64,000 bases of DNA from Auriscalpium vulgare (taxonomy: Eukaryota > Basidiomycota > Agaricomycetes > Russulales > Auriscalpiaceae), in the NCBI GenBank assembly GCA_019915015.1, contig JAHBBC010000012.1, positions 1,240,001 through 1,304,000 on the forward strand, written 5' to 3'. Positions 33,209 to 44,875 of this stretch are shown piece after piece (the first letter of the stretch is position 1; each line of letters begins with the position of its first letter). A program made the position numbers and the translations under genes. The notes beneath the pieces were generated by a model. The model ran no database searches. It had not been told where the DNA came from and saw only the letters and a list, made by a program, of their open reading frames with translations.

Positions 33209-33712
33209 TCATCTGCGGGGGACACGGGAGGAATACGAGTCTGCATTGCTTCATCGATCCACCGGCATCACATATACCAGCAAGGCTCAAGGCTATTCTT
33301 TATATTCCGACGCTTTGGAACGCTCCTACCCCATTCCCTCATTTCTTTTACCGGGTTGTTGTGACTTTGCGCGTATAATACTTGTCTCGCAGCGATTGGC
33401 TGTCGCATCTTGGCTGCTGCCTAATCCACTCCTTGCCCGCCATGTAGACAATAATGCGAGGTCGTTACGAGAGAGTCTGGGTGTCGGGTAATTCGAAGTA
33501 GATTGGCGGGCGGCGCCCGACGCCAGACCTTGGGCTCGCCGCGGCTGCGTCCAGCAAACTCTAAGCATATCCCACTTGCTCATTTGGTTACCGAAGCGTC
33601 CTCTGTCCTCAAGGCCTCATTCCGCCAATCTGTCCCCCGCTCGGCGCCAGACTGCGTGGACAACTCGCACGCGCGTCACGCCTTGGCAAGCCCTGCACAA
33701 GAGCGCACGCTG
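33209..33712. other. Intergenic between the elongase and RasGAP genes
   Basis: Both neighbours are on the plus strand. No gene was recognised. The open frame that starts at 33503 is the in-phase upstream extension of RasGAP exon 1; its first ATG with RasGAP-like continuation is 33713. Confidence 0.4.
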
Positions 33713-36700
33713 ATGGCAGACGTCTGGTCGCAGCCGACACAACGTCGCTCCGGTACCCCACGCGAATTCTTCATCTCGGTTGAGGTGTACATCTCCAATA
33801 AAGCAGCGGCTGCTTTGCGCAAGGTGCGCACTGCGCTTCCCTCTGAACGAGTTGTGTCCTAACCCGATCCAGCCTGTACCGCGCAAGAAGGTCGATAAGC
33901 GCGAGTCTGCGAGGCCGCTCTCTGTCTTGACGGACGATAACCAACGGAAGGTCAGAGGTACGCATGAAAAGCTGCTTTTACGTGTTTCGGCTCTTATCGT
34001 TGTTGCAGAGAAAACGAGTTGGCTAAATCTTGCGCGCGGCACCAACGCCGGGGACCACTGGAGGCAGGCCACTTGCAGAATTGCGGAGGAGGGTGAGGGC
34101 TGTATTTTGAACGTATATATCGAGGTAAGCTCCCGTTTTGTGCTGCCCAAGTTCTGTAATGAACGTGAGAGTCAGGAAACTATCTTATTCCAATCCGTGT
34201 ACCTCCATCTTCTCAACCATACCGACATTCGCCACGCAGACCGCTCGCTGTTCTTCCGAAGAGACTGTCTTGGGATCCACTGCGCTTCGTACGTGTGGAA
34301 CGCGTCTACGATGGTTACTGATCTTACTGAGCTTCCCCGCAGTCACCAACGATGGAGCGCAACGCTGACGACAGAACCCCTCTACTTCGGCTTTCCGTCT
34401 ACAGAGTCGCTGAACACATGGCTCGCCCTTCTTCGCTCCTACGCGCTCCCAGAAGTCTACGGCCGGACTCCATCCTCGGAGGGAGGGACGTACCGCATTT
34501 GGAGACAAGTTGAAGTGACTTGCATCCAAGGGCGTCATATCAACACGCTTCGTCCTTTGGGCAGTGAGAATTTAATTCCAAACTTGCCTCCACCGACGGA
34601 CGGCGAGAGTCGCAACGAAGGCGAAGCTGTTGACATGGATCTATTCTGCGAAGTCTACTTCAACGATGTGCTCTCGGGTAGGACGGTGGTCAAGAAGAGC
34701 CTTGGTGATCCCGACTGGCACGAAACCTTCTTGCTAACAGATCTCCCGCCGTTTGAGAGACTTGCTGTTCTGGTATGGCGAGAGAAGAAGCTTCAGAGAC
34801 CGCCATCAATAGTTGGGACGGTCTACATCACGCTCCCTAACTTTCGCCGAGGTGAATACGTCGAGGGGTGGTTTCCGATACTCTGTGGTTCTTCCACTAC
34901 TGCTGGTGTCCAAGCGGGCCAAATTCGTTTAAAGCTGAAGGTGGACGAGTAAGTACGCAGCGTTGTCCCATGCAATGCCCCAGCTGATGACATTTATCAG
35001 AGAAATAATACTCCCCCAGTCGGCCTACTCAAGATTTATGGACGTATGTGTCTATCTTCGCAGGGTTCTCGATCTACACTTAGCTTCTCTGATTGCTTTC
35101 AGACTCTGGATTCGCGTAATTACCTGGAGTGGATGAGCGATTTCGACACCAAGCTGAAGATGAAGCACCTGTCTTCTGAGTTGGTCTCAGTCGCTGTGGC
35201 CAAGGACATGTTGGTGAACAGTGTCCTGGCTCAAGCTGACAGAGAAGTAGACGGGACACCAACCTGTGCGTACAATGGCCGTCTTAAGCCCTATCTTTGA
35301 CTAAACCATCGATGCAGCCCACAATACCCTGTTTCGTGGAAATACCGTTCTCACGAAGACCGTTGAGCTCTTAATGGGCTGGTACGGGAAGGCGTTTTTG
35401 GAGGCCAGCGTTGGCAGCACTATCCGGCGTTTATGCGCTGAGAACATCGCTATAGAAGTGGACCCTCTACGCGACCCTCTGCGGCATAGTAAGAGCGTCA
35501 AGGATATCGAACGCAACGTGGAAACGCTTGTGTACTGGTGCCAGGAAATCTGGAACCAAATCTATTCTGTGCGTGCGGAATGCCCGAGGTATGCAGCCAG
35601 GCTTCCTCATGCATTTCCTGTCCTCACTCCAACAGTGACATGCGGCGGCTATTCGAACGCGTTCGGCAGCTAGTAGAGAAGCGATACAAGACCAAGGGGG
35701 CCGGGGCCTCTGACTCGTCCCGCGATCTTCCGTGGCAGAGTGTATCGGCCTTCTGTTTTCTTCGATTCATTGTCCCAGCGATCCTTCACCCACATCTTTT
35801 CGGACTTTGCCCTGGTGAGCGATACATCCAAGCCCTACGGGACCGTTTCCTGATCTGCGTAATCGATCAGGGCTTCCCGACCTCCCTGTCCAGCGCAGCT
35901 TGACATTGATTGCCAAGGTGATACAAAGCCTTGCAAATCTCAATGCCGTACGTTCATCCCATCCTACAAGTGATTGATTCGTCAACGTCTTCTCTAGACT
36001 GTCCAGAAAGAAGAGTTCATGCGTGGCGTGAAGGCATTCCTAGAAGAAAGTCTACCAGCAATGTTCGACTACCTTTCGGTCGTATCGACGCCTGAGGTGC
36101 TGTCCGCGACGCCTCAGAAATCCGAAGAGCTTCAAACGATGCATCGTGCTGCTAGGGTTCTGCGAGAGAGGAAGCAGAGTATGCAAGAGCTGCACCGGGA
36201 AGCCATACCGCTACTTCCTCACCTGCTTGACATTCCACGACACCTTTCCGTCATTGCGTCCGCCATAGTACGTCAATGCGACGACTCCGGAGCGCCGCAA
36301 GATCAGGCCTTGAAAACTCTATATATGCGCTGTAGCGACTTCGAGCAACAGGCGCTATTCCGTGTCAGCCGAGTCGCGGCTAGTGCATACGAGGCCGAGC
36401 TCCAGAACATGGCTTCATCTGGAGAGTCGAGCGCACCGAGTTCGTACAACAACTCCCGGGTGGAGGCGGCTGGTCCGTCATCCCCTACTCACTCGCGGAG
36501 GCATCCTCGCCCCGTGACCGCGCCTGCCCTCCACGGATCGCCTCGTCCACGCGAGGCGATCTCCGATCCTTCACTGCCCACAACAAGCTCTGCCCACGCC
36601 CGAGGTTTCTCCAATTCCCAAGTAGATGTATCGGCGACTGTTCAATCGCCCGCGTCCGATGCCTCCCAGGACAACGGAAGTTGGCCGATACGTCGTAGAC

Positions 36701-36858
36701 TACCGCCTTCGCATCCTCGATCAATATCCACAGACTCCATCCCGGTCTTTCGCCCGTCTCCATCGAGTGGACCTTCATTCCTCGATTCATTACAGTCAAG
36801 TACGGAGGACACGAGTAGATCAAAGAAGGGTTTCTTCAAGGGTATCTTACGAAAATGA
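33713..36858 (+). CDS. C2-domain Ras GTPase-activating protein (BUD2/RASAL-like)
   Basis: RasGAPs switch off Ras-type GTPases by supplying a catalytic arginine. Exon 1 (33713-33823) starts MADVWSQPTQRR. The first third reads like a PH region (YLHLLNHTDIRHADRSLFFR, WSATLTTEPLYFGFP). A C2 domain follows (MDLFCEVYFNDVLSGRTVVK, DPDWHETFLLTDLPPFERLA). The RasGAP domain runs from about 35020 to 36060, with the arginine-finger loop NTLFRGNTVLTK and the structural FLRFIVPAILHPHLFG motif. The C-terminal 150 residues are Ser/Pro-rich and end KKGFFKGILRK. Several short introns interrupt it. In yeast the C2-RasGAP Bud2 acts on Rsr1 in bud-site choice; assignment to that branch is an inference from domain order. 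Confidence 0.85.
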
Positions 36859-37038
36859 CGTGTCGGCATCTCCGATGTGTGTACCGTGCAAGCGCTTGGC
36901 GGTACCGCGTGGTAGTGCGTGGTACAAGGTGGGGTCGCCGGCGCTGATTCGGATGTCTGCACACAAGTCTGTACATGTAATTTCAGTGCCATTCCATGTT
37001 GTACTTGTTGTACGCCAAGAGCCTCGCGTTCGCGCAAG

Positions 37039-37284
37039 TGGCGCGTCGTATTTATCCATCATGACCTCCACAAGCTGAATGCCCTTCGCGTGCGCGAACG
37101 ACTCGTCCTTTAGGAGAGCGTCGAGCTCGTTCTTCGTATGCACTGTGTGCGACTTCGGCGGCGGTTCCAGGTCGGCCGGTGTCACGAGAACATCCAAGAG
37201 CGACGTCCATTTATTGTACTTGGCCTCCCTGCCGTGCAGATGCCGCTCGATGGTATAGCCTCTGTTGTTCAAGAGGATATGTCC
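37039..37284 (-). pseudogene. Pyruvate decarboxylase C-terminal remnant
   Basis: About 82 codons match the C-terminal end of fungal pyruvate decarboxylase: HILLNNRGYTIERHLHG (the thiamine diphosphate-binding end), KYNKWTSLLDVL, then KGIQLVEVMMDKYDAP. The frame is closed by a stop just upstream, and no earlier decarboxylase exons fit before the neighbouring F-box gene. The full enzyme has roughly 600 residues, so this is a fragment lying in reverse between the RasGAP and F-box genes. It has decayed little within the fragment, which suggests a fairly recent loss or a duplication fragment. Confidence 0.8.
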
Positions 37285-37403
37285 GTATCCTCGTCAGCCA
37301 GTTCTGACAAAGTGTGGCGTCATTCCGAATAAATCATAATTGGCAGGATGACCCAAAGGTCCTGCAGGCACTACTTCCTACTCGAGCTGCCTCTTCTCTT
37401 GTT

Positions 37404-39212
37404 CTAGTCAGGATAGGTGCACGTCACTCGCGTACCCGGCAACATCTTCCGCATCCTCGCCACCGACTCCTCATCGACACCGCAACGCATGATATTCAAC
37501 TCCTCTAGCCGACATCCAGCTCGTGCCCGCGCGGCCAGGTCCAATGGCAGAATGTCAGCCCACCGGCATGACACCGCATCCCCGTCCATCCCCCTGCGGA
37601 TGACATGGAGGGACGGTTTCACATCTTTGAGGACAAGGTAGGAGAGTGCCGGGAGGAAGCACGGTCTGCGCGGGGAGGGGTAGTCGTTATCCTCGGCATC
37701 GGGACAGTAGATGGCTTCGAAAAATCCGCCAGCCACTTCACCTGAGACTGTGAGACGCCGTAGTCTGGAAGCCTGCCCCAACGCCTCCCACCATGCGCCC
37801 CGACTATTCTTGGACGTGAGTTCCTCTAGATGAATAGACGAAAGGGCTTTCAGAGAAGGTTGCAAGGCTTCCCAGATGCCAGAGTGCAGTGACAGGACTG
37901 GCTCGCGCAGATGGTCGGCTGTCCGCGCAATGATCTCAAAGGATCTTGACCTCAACGACTCGACTCGGACGCTCAGGCTGGTGATGGCAGTAGAGCTATC
38001 CAATGTTGGGTCCACATGGGAATGGACAGATGCAAGGGCAACGGAGATGAAAGCTGGTATGTCTTCTTGAAAGTCATTGAAATGGTAGTCCGAGTCCAAC
38101 CGACAACACAAGGTCGCGTGTGAAGGCAGTGTGATGAAAGAAAGGAACAGCTTGGCCACCCTGGGCATACATCGGATGTCGAGATGACCCAACTTGGCAA
38201 GGGTAAACCGGCGGTGTCTTCCGTCGGCCGCTGACTCCAGCGTCAGCAAAACATCCTGTTCTAACCGCCAGCCCATCTTCAGGACCTCGAGCGTGCGCAT
38301 ACCCGCCAGGACATCGAGCATGCCATTGAACGAAGTAGCAGTGGGGAAGCCATAAACCATTAGGTCCACGTCCAAGCTGACGAGGTGCGTCAAAATGGGC
38401 AACGTCCACAACGTCACGACGTCCGTGTCGTAGAAAGTGAGGCAAAGGTGGCGCAGCGCCGGTGCACATCCACCAAGAAAGCCGTTTGGAAATGCCTCGG
38501 CACTAACAACGCCGTACAGATCAAGTGTGTGGAGGAGGGGGGCGGGCGCAGTGAGCGTGGCGAGACCTGCGTCGCCCAATTGGGCGCACAGACTTTGCGT
38601 GCGCGACAGATTCTCCAGCACGAATTCGGGCTTCCAGGGTTGTAGACTGTCTTCTTCATCGTGGATGGAGAGCGGCGCATTTTTGGTGCGGGCGAGGAAC
38701 GTCACGGCACATTGGTGGCCAAATGTAAGTGGAATGCTGGCCCAGAGGCTGGATTGCTCAATGGCAACCGCGCGCCAGTGTTGGCAGACATGTGAGAGTG
38801 CCACGCAGCTAGGCATTGAAAATTTGGACATTAAAAATTTGGGCCGTGAGGCCTTGTCGGCGCACAGGAAGATCATGGTGAGGATCTCGGGAGGGATGCG
38901 TGCGATAGGCAGCAGAGCGTTGCGCCTCCGGCGGAGTGCGAGGAGGGCTGCCTCCAAGATGCCCTCGCGCTCGCCGTATGCGCGGCGGAGATCCTGCTTG
39001 GCACGGTCGATAGCAACCTCGTCTGCTTGAAGGCGTTGACGGCCAGATATCATGGCCTGGGATAGAGCGGCCTCCGCGGTTACCAAGTCGTTGAAGGTTG
39101 AGTAGATGGTGCTGGAGGGAAGGCATGGAATTGCTGGGAGCCGGTCGATCCTAGAGCGCGCGGTATCTGCCCATATTTGCAACCTGATTTGGGAATTAGC
39201 AAGCTTGTACAT
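37404..39212 (-). CDS. F-box protein with leucine-rich region
   Basis: A single long exon. The first ATG in frame is at 39212 (MYKLANSQIRLQIW); an upstream exon is possible, since the frame is open to 39302. A coiled region (QADEVAIDRAKQDLRRAYGE) precedes an F-box-like segment (IARIPPEILTMIFLCADKA, then SHVCQHWRAVAIEQSSLWAS) at about residues 110-175. Weak leucine-rich repeats follow to the C-terminus. F-box proteins give substrate choice to SCF ubiquitin ligases, and this layout is one of the large expanded F-box families of mushroom-forming fungi. The substrate is unknown. Confidence 0.85.
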   Translation of the reverse strand: MYKLANSQIRLQIWADTARSRIDRLPAIPCLPSSTIYSTFNDLVTAEAALSQAMISGRQRLQADEVAIDRAKQDLRRAYGEREGILEAALLALRRRRNALLPIARIPPEILTMIFLCADKASRPKFLMSKFSMPSCVALSHVCQHWRAVAIEQSSLWASIPLTFGHQCAVTFLARTKNAPLSIHDEEDSLQPWKPEFVLENLSRTQSLCAQLGDAGLATLTAPAPLLHTLDLYGVVSAEAFPNGFLGGCAPALRHLCLTFYDTDVVTLWTLPILTHLVSLDVDLMVYGFPTATSFNGMLDVLAGMRTLEVLKMGWRLEQDVLLTLESAADGRHRRFTLAKLGHLDIRCMPRVAKLFLSFITLPSHATLCCRLDSDYHFNDFQEDIPAFISVALASVHSHVDPTLDSSTAITSLSVRVESLRSRSFEIIARTADHLREPVLSLHSGIWEALQPSLKALSSIHLEELTSKNSRGAWWEALGQASRLRRLTVSGEVAGGFFEAIYCPDAEDNDYPSPRRPCFLPALSYLVLKDVKPSLHVIRRGMDGDAVSCRWADILPLDLAARARAGCRLEELNIMRCGVDEESVARMRKMLPGTRVTCTYPD

Positions 39213-39688
39213 GGAGGTAAAGGGATGTACAACGCTTCGCCTGTGTCTGGGGCGGGCATGGTCGCCGTCCTGAGCTGGAGCACGGTGGTGAGAATTTAGC
39301 AAAGTACTTCGCTTAGTGGGGGTACTACTAGTACCCGGGTAATAGTTTATAGGTGCCCCATGTTATGTAAGGCTTTTTGCTCAACTTACACTGGACGCTA
39401 GGCATTTGAATGACTTGCATTCTGCCCAAGTGCTCAGGCCTATCTGCGCAGGACTGGTTCTCATTTAATGGGGCTCAGGGCTGAGGCAGCTAAGATGGTC
39501 CTCATAAAGCAGTGGGAAAGTTTGGGCATAAGAGTAAAGTCAGACATGGAGACTAAGACCTACGCACTACGCAGTAAGTTACTGTAAAGGAAGTGGGTAC
39601 TATCCTGACATAGTACAAGTCTTGTTATTTGCATGATTCAACAGCAGAGCAACCGCAGATGGCTACGTGGAGCCCACGCATCGTCCGC
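39213..39688. other. Intergenic between the F-box gene and the dehydrogenase 3' end
   Basis: No gene was seen. A near-palindrome, GGGTACTACTAGTACCC, lies at about 39329-39345. The stretch holds the promoter of the F-box gene and the 3' flank of the dehydrogenase. Confidence 0.4.
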
Positions 39689-40790
39689 TTACCAGGCGTG
39701 TAGCCCACCACTGACGATGATGCTATGAAGACCCGACTTAGCATGATCACCCAATGAGATATGATGAGGAACAACTTACTCGCTGCCGGTGCAATAGGTG
39801 GAAGCATCCGAGGCCAGCCACGTCACGACGCCGCGAATTTCGCCCGGGGTCGCGATGCGTCCGAGAGGAATTAGACTATTGCAGCGAGCCAAAGCAGCTG
39901 GACTATCCAATAACGGCCTAGTCATCCTGTCGGTGTTGTTATCAACATAGTAAAGTGCATCATCGGGCAATCAATAACTTACTCGGACTGGAAATAGCCC
40001 GGAGACACTGTGTTAACCCGAATGCGCTTTGGCCCTAGCTCGCAGGCCAAACTGCGAGCCATCTGGAGCACGGCTGACTTGCTGCTGTTGTATGCGACTG
40101 TCGGAGTGCCCTACAAGGGAAAGTCAATGTCAGCACAAGGAACCCCGAAGGCATGAAGCTACCTGCCTGAATCGTGACGCTCCCAGCCACTGAAGCAATC
40201 AGTATGATGCTCCCCGGAGTTCCAAACCTTGCCATCTGTCGGCCAACTGCCTGCGCCGTGAACAGCGCCCCGCCTGTGTTCACTTCAAGCACCTAGCAAG
40301 GCGTCATGCGTCACTGGCCAGCGTCGCAGCCTTGTGAGAGGCTCACCTGCTTAAACTCTTCCTCTGGGTAGTCCAAGGCATCCATGACCTTCGCGATGCC
40401 CGCTGCCGCGATTCCGACATCGAACCTGCCCTCTTTGTCCCCAATTGTCTGGCCCAGATCCCACATCGCCTTCTGATTCGCCACATTCTGGCTCACGTAC
40501 TCAAGCCGGCCTGTGCCCATGCGCTCCACGTACGCACGCACGGCCTGCCACTCCTCGCCCGGCTCCTCGGGCAGGTCGACACAGTACACCACCCGCGCTC
40601 CCGCCTCAAGCAACGCAAGCGCCATCTCGAGTCCGAGGCCGCGATTCCCGCCGGTCACCAGCCCAACACGGTCCTTGAGTTCGAATTCCTGGAGTATCTT
40701 TGGCGCCGGGGCAATGGCGGGGTCGCTACGAGCAGCAAGGGCCGCTTGGACTCCCAGAGGGGCAAGGGGAGAGATGGATGTCGCCGACAT
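39689..40790 (-). CDS. Short-chain dehydrogenase/reductase (polyol or ketose type)
   Basis: ATG at 40790 (MSATSISPLAPLG). Exon 1 is 40790-40347, the next starts at 40292, and further introns lead to a last exon ending GSDIIVSGGLHAW and TAA at 39689. NAD(P)-binding fold: VGLVTGGNRGLGLEMALALL, with the AAAGI motif; catalytic Ser in SIILIASVAGS; catalytic Tyr and Lys in YNSSKSA; and NTVSPGYF. The sequence is closest in look to fungal sorbose/mannitol-type reductases and arabinitol dehydrogenases. The 40-residue N-terminal extension is Ala/Pro-rich. Substrate and cofactor preference cannot be fixed from motifs alone. Confidence 0.85.
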
Positions 40791-41171
40791 GGTAAGCGCA
40801 CTGGACAAGGAGGGGGGGGATGCGCTGTTCAGAATGAACGTCCGCCGTTCTTATCAATGCTGAGGAAGTCATCCCCCTGAGAAGCAGGGTCATGAAGAAG
40901 GTACTTTCGCGCCGGCGGCGTTCGACCGCCCCGTAGAAGAAAGGAATCATTTAGCCAACTCAAGGAGATGACACGGGATTTATATCTTACGGAAGTTACG
41001 CCTCGTGGGCACAAGTCGCCTGACGTTAGCCAGGGACAGTATAAGATGCGCCAGGTGCAAGTCTCGTCCCTTGGAATGGTGCCGGTGGTATCATAAGCGG
41101 TCGTAAGTAATGCCGGTAAGTCACATAGATGCAAAGCAAAAAGACGTGTACTTAGTTGTGTCCGTGTGGTG
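40791..41171. other. Upstream region of the dehydrogenase and 3' flank of the AP-2 gene
   Basis: No gene was recognised in these 381 bases. The adjacent dehydrogenase start and adaptin end are on the same strand. The string TCATCCCCCT at about 40871 is also in the retroelement polypurine tracts, but nothing else there is shared. Confidence 0.4.
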
Positions 41172-44100
41172 TCATAACGCCGCATCTACTGACAAAGGTT
41201 TCTTCAGCAGCCTCAAAACCTCGCCTGACACATCCTCCGAAGTGCTTCGCACTGTCAATCGGCAAAGCTAGAAGAAGCGTCAACGTTCAGCTTCAACGTT
41301 CAGCTTTTAAGGGACTAGCCCGAGGTTTCACTTACTTTGGCATCACGATTCGGCTCTAACCGCAGGAGGCAACCAACTTTGCCATCAACAGACGTATGCA
41401 GGACGGCTGCACCCACGAGGTTGTTAGGGTTAGGGTCCACGTCGGTCAAGAGGTTCAGTCGATGCCCAGACACGACCGTCCTCTGTCTGTCGCGATCAAT
41501 ATCGCCGCCGGCGGTGAGGTTGATCGGGAAGACATTTTGTGCCTCACGTGGGGCACCACCTATGAGTTTCCATCGCTCGAAGAATTCAGCGGGCCCTAGG
41601 TTGACATGTTCGAAGAATCTCGTGAGGACGATGGGGAGGCGGATGGCGATGGTCTGGTGAGCACCAGCGAGGAATGAGATAGTGAGGATTGGTGGTGCTC
41701 TGAAGAATTTTTTGCATTCGACGTGCAAAATCTGTTGCGACTGTGATCGGGCCGCGATCAATGTTGGAGGCATTTTGGCGAACGTCACGGACAGCGCTTC
41801 TGGGTCCTCGATGTCGAGTTTGGTGGTGAAGGATGTGAAGGGAGAGGACAGTTTGTTGCCGATATACACAGCAACTTGACCAATGTGTCCCTGATACCGT
41901 GATTTGATGCCTACTTGAATCTGTATGTCTTCGTACAGAACACCATCGTTGGAGAATGAGAGTTTCTCGAACCAGCGGTCCACATTCGGACCAACTGCAA
42001 CGTTGGCAGCGATGCTGGGCTTGCTGAGGAGTGCTGGTGGGCCTGGGGATGCTAAGTTGTCATCGGGGAAGATGCGGGTTTGCGCCGCAGACATATCTAG
42101 GCCGAGCAGAGCAGATATCGCGCTGTTGGGAGGAGATGATGCTGAGCCGTTGGCAGGTGTCTCCCCAGTGGGTGTTCGTTTCTGTTTGTTGGCTTCCCGA
42201 TCTGTGTTCACGTCCTTGCCGCCATGGACCCATGTCCGCTTGTCCTCCGTGGCTCCATGCTTCTTGTTCATGCGTCCCACGAGCGCGCTTTCCCGAGCCG
42301 GGAATGGAGGGATCTCCTCGCAGACGTTCTGCAGGAGCTCGTCGTCATCTGGCCGCGATGCGAGTGCATAGAACTCGCATGCGCGTTGCTGCAATTCAGA
42401 ATCAAGGACATGACGATAGCGCTCAAAGATGTTGATGAGCTGCGGCTTGATCTCCGGAAAGACGTTGACCCATTTAATGTATGTCGATAGCAAGAGAGCT
42501 CGAGTCGGGGCTGCGCAGAACTGGGATTTCGTGTGAAGGACGTGGAGCTGCTCGAGGGGGCTATAGCCGTCGTCGTTCGCTATGAGATGTCCGTACTCGC
42601 CAAGGATGTAACCTAGTGATAGCAGCTGTAAACACGCAAACGACTAAGTTAACCGGAGTTATCGACGTACCTCCCACTTTGACTAGACTCTCATGAGAAG
42701 CAGGTGATTTGAGGCGCTCATACACCACGCGCGCCGCATACGCTTGAAGGTCCTCGGTGTTGGTGACGATCTGCACGACCCGATACCAAACTTCATCTCC
42801 AACATGGTCTCCAGCGGCACTAATGAGCTCGAGTATCGTGTCAACGTACCACCGGTAAGATGGGGCATACTTCTCCGTGAGGATGGCAATTTTCAAAACC
42901 ATTTCCTCGCGAAGAGCATAGTCCGCCACCTTCAGATAGCGCAGGAGTTCGCCGACAATGAGCTCTGAGTTATCGACGTCGCACATGCTATAGAGGAGGT
43001 CGAGAGCCCGCCGACGCACGGAAATATCGCGATCGCGCAATGAGTGGATGACGGTGCCCTGATGCTTCTTGATGGCCTCAAGGGAATCCGCGCGAGCCGC
43101 CAAGTGAGCCAAAGTGTCCAAACCTAGGTAGCGGATGTTTGTCTCCTTGGAAGATATGAATCGTGCCAGAAGAACAGCTGCTGTGCCCACAAGAGGCGAG
43201 TTGGCATCCAGGTGAATGGACAAGCCAATGGCCTCGAATAAGACCGCGCGCTGAGCGTTATTGTGCTGCATGTTACGAGACTGTTCTGCACTGTTGTTCA
43301 TGATGGTCTCTAAGACCGTGTATAATGTTGACTGAGTAGCCGGATCCTCTAAATACTTGTGAGTCTATGTGCACAACACGACCTCCAAACCGACGGCGCG
43401 TACCAGACGGTGGGTAGTATTGCAACAGCCGTAAGAGTTTGACCTGCAGCCATGGTGATGGCACTTTATAGTATGCGTATGTGGCCGAATACTCGTGCTC
43501 AACGACAAGCTGGTGGTTTGCTTAGTTCAATTCAAGAGTAACACCACGCATAATCCACGTACTCGGTTTAGACGGTCGACAGCCTTTTGGTAGCAGACCG
43601 CAAACGGCTCGAGATGGTCCTGAGCGAGAGCCATAACCAAGGTAGTCACGCAGAGAACCACACCCTGGAATCACACGTCAAAAAGGCGCCTCCCTGAGGC
43701 CAATTGTAGACTGACCAGGTCAAGATCATCCATGATGGCGACGATCCGCAGTGCCCATTCCGCGGCAGGAATGACGTCAGGGTGCTTTCGGTACATTCGC
43801 AAGAGAGTGAGAGCTGCTTTCTTTTTAACCATACTCTCGGATGTCCTGTGCGTCGTCGTCAGCTAGACACGCTCGTATATGAATAACCACACGCACGGGG
43901 AGATCAGCAACCGATGGACGTCCTCGCACAGGGCCTCAGCCATCTCTGTCCCTCCAACATTGGCAATGGCATGCAGAGCCAAACAATTGTGAATCTCGTT
44001 GTTGTCGTCCAAGTCCTTGCGAATGGAGTTGACAACAAGACGAAGGAAGTCGGAGTTCTCGTGCATGAGCAATGTCACCGCCAGGTATCCCTGCGCGCAC

Positions 44101-44562
44101 GCGCATGAGCGAACACAAGCGACCAGAAGAGCAAATGAACTCACAATCTGCTTCTCGCTGTACTTGTGACTAGAGATGAGATTTACCGCCTCCATATGCC
44201 CCACGTCCACCTTGTACCCGAGGATGTACGTATACAGGACCTTCGCCACATATCTTGATCGCAACCAGGCGTCAGTCTCGAAGCAAATTGCATACAACGA
44301 ACGCACTTTTTCTTCTGGTAGCCGTCCAGGTTGCCATCTACGCAAGCGGTAGATGAGCGCAGCTGGTGATTTGCGCTGAGGTGTTTACGGACCTTTGAAC
44401 TTCTTCCGGATGTTGGCCATCTCCTTGTTTATTCGTTTCTCCTCCAGATCGCGGACTCTCGCTCCTCGTATGTCCGCAATGAACTGGGTGCCGTCAACCA
44501 ATGCGCGTTCGTGCTGAGCGGAAGTGCCGTACCTGCGTGAGCCCACGCATGTTGGACGCCAT
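41172..44562 (-). CDS. APL3: AP-2 adaptor complex alpha subunit (alpha-adaptin)
   Basis: Alpha-adaptin is the large subunit of the AP-2 clathrin adaptor that sorts cargo at the plasma membrane. ATG at 44562: MASNMRGLTQ, an intron, then FIADIRGARVRDLEEKRINK and EMANIRKKFKDGNLDG, the classic N-terminus. The trunk has HEAT-type repeats (GYLAVTLLMHENSDFLRLV, NSPLVGTAAVLLARFISSKE, NIRYLGLDTLAHLA, RDRDISVRRRALDLLYSMCD). A Ser/Pro-rich hinge (ANGSASSPPNSAISALLGLD) leads to the appendage (DGVLYEDIQIQVGIKSRYQG). The last exon starts at CTT after the TTCTAG acceptor (LCRLTVRSTSEDVSGEVLRL) and stops at 41172. All parts are in the family order and the length is normal for a fungal alpha-adaptin. Confidence 0.93.
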
Positions 44563-44875
44563 CTTGGCGACCAGTCGTTTCAGACAGTTGGATGCAAAGT
44601 GAGGTTACTGGGGGTTGTAAGTGACCTAATGGAAGGTCACTGAGAGACGGCGCAAGGTGCGCGCGAGAGACGGAGAACGGGCGCTAATGACGCGCAATGC
44701 GCATGCTCGGAATGACATATCAGTCCCACATCCCACGGTATTGACATCCAACCAGAAAATGCGATTCAGCTCCAGAAAACTATAGAGATTTGTATGATAA
44801 TTGATCAATGAACGGGGATTGAGGATGCATGTATATACAGTATTGTGAAAAAGAGCTTGGCGAGAGTACTTTGTT
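44563..44875. other. Short spacer between the helicase 3' end and AP-2 alpha start
   Basis: 313 bases between two minus-strand genes. No gene was seen; it must contain both the helicase terminator and the AP-2 alpha promoter. Confidence 0.4.

Noticed and set aside
36847..37272. Complete 141-residue protein on the minus strand
   Set aside because: It starts at TTG, is closed by an upstream stop and matches only the end of pyruvate decarboxylase, so it is a remnant.
40868..40880. Solo retroelement polypurine or LTR relic
   Set aside because: Only about ten bases match the chromovirus tract and no LTR sequence is nearby.
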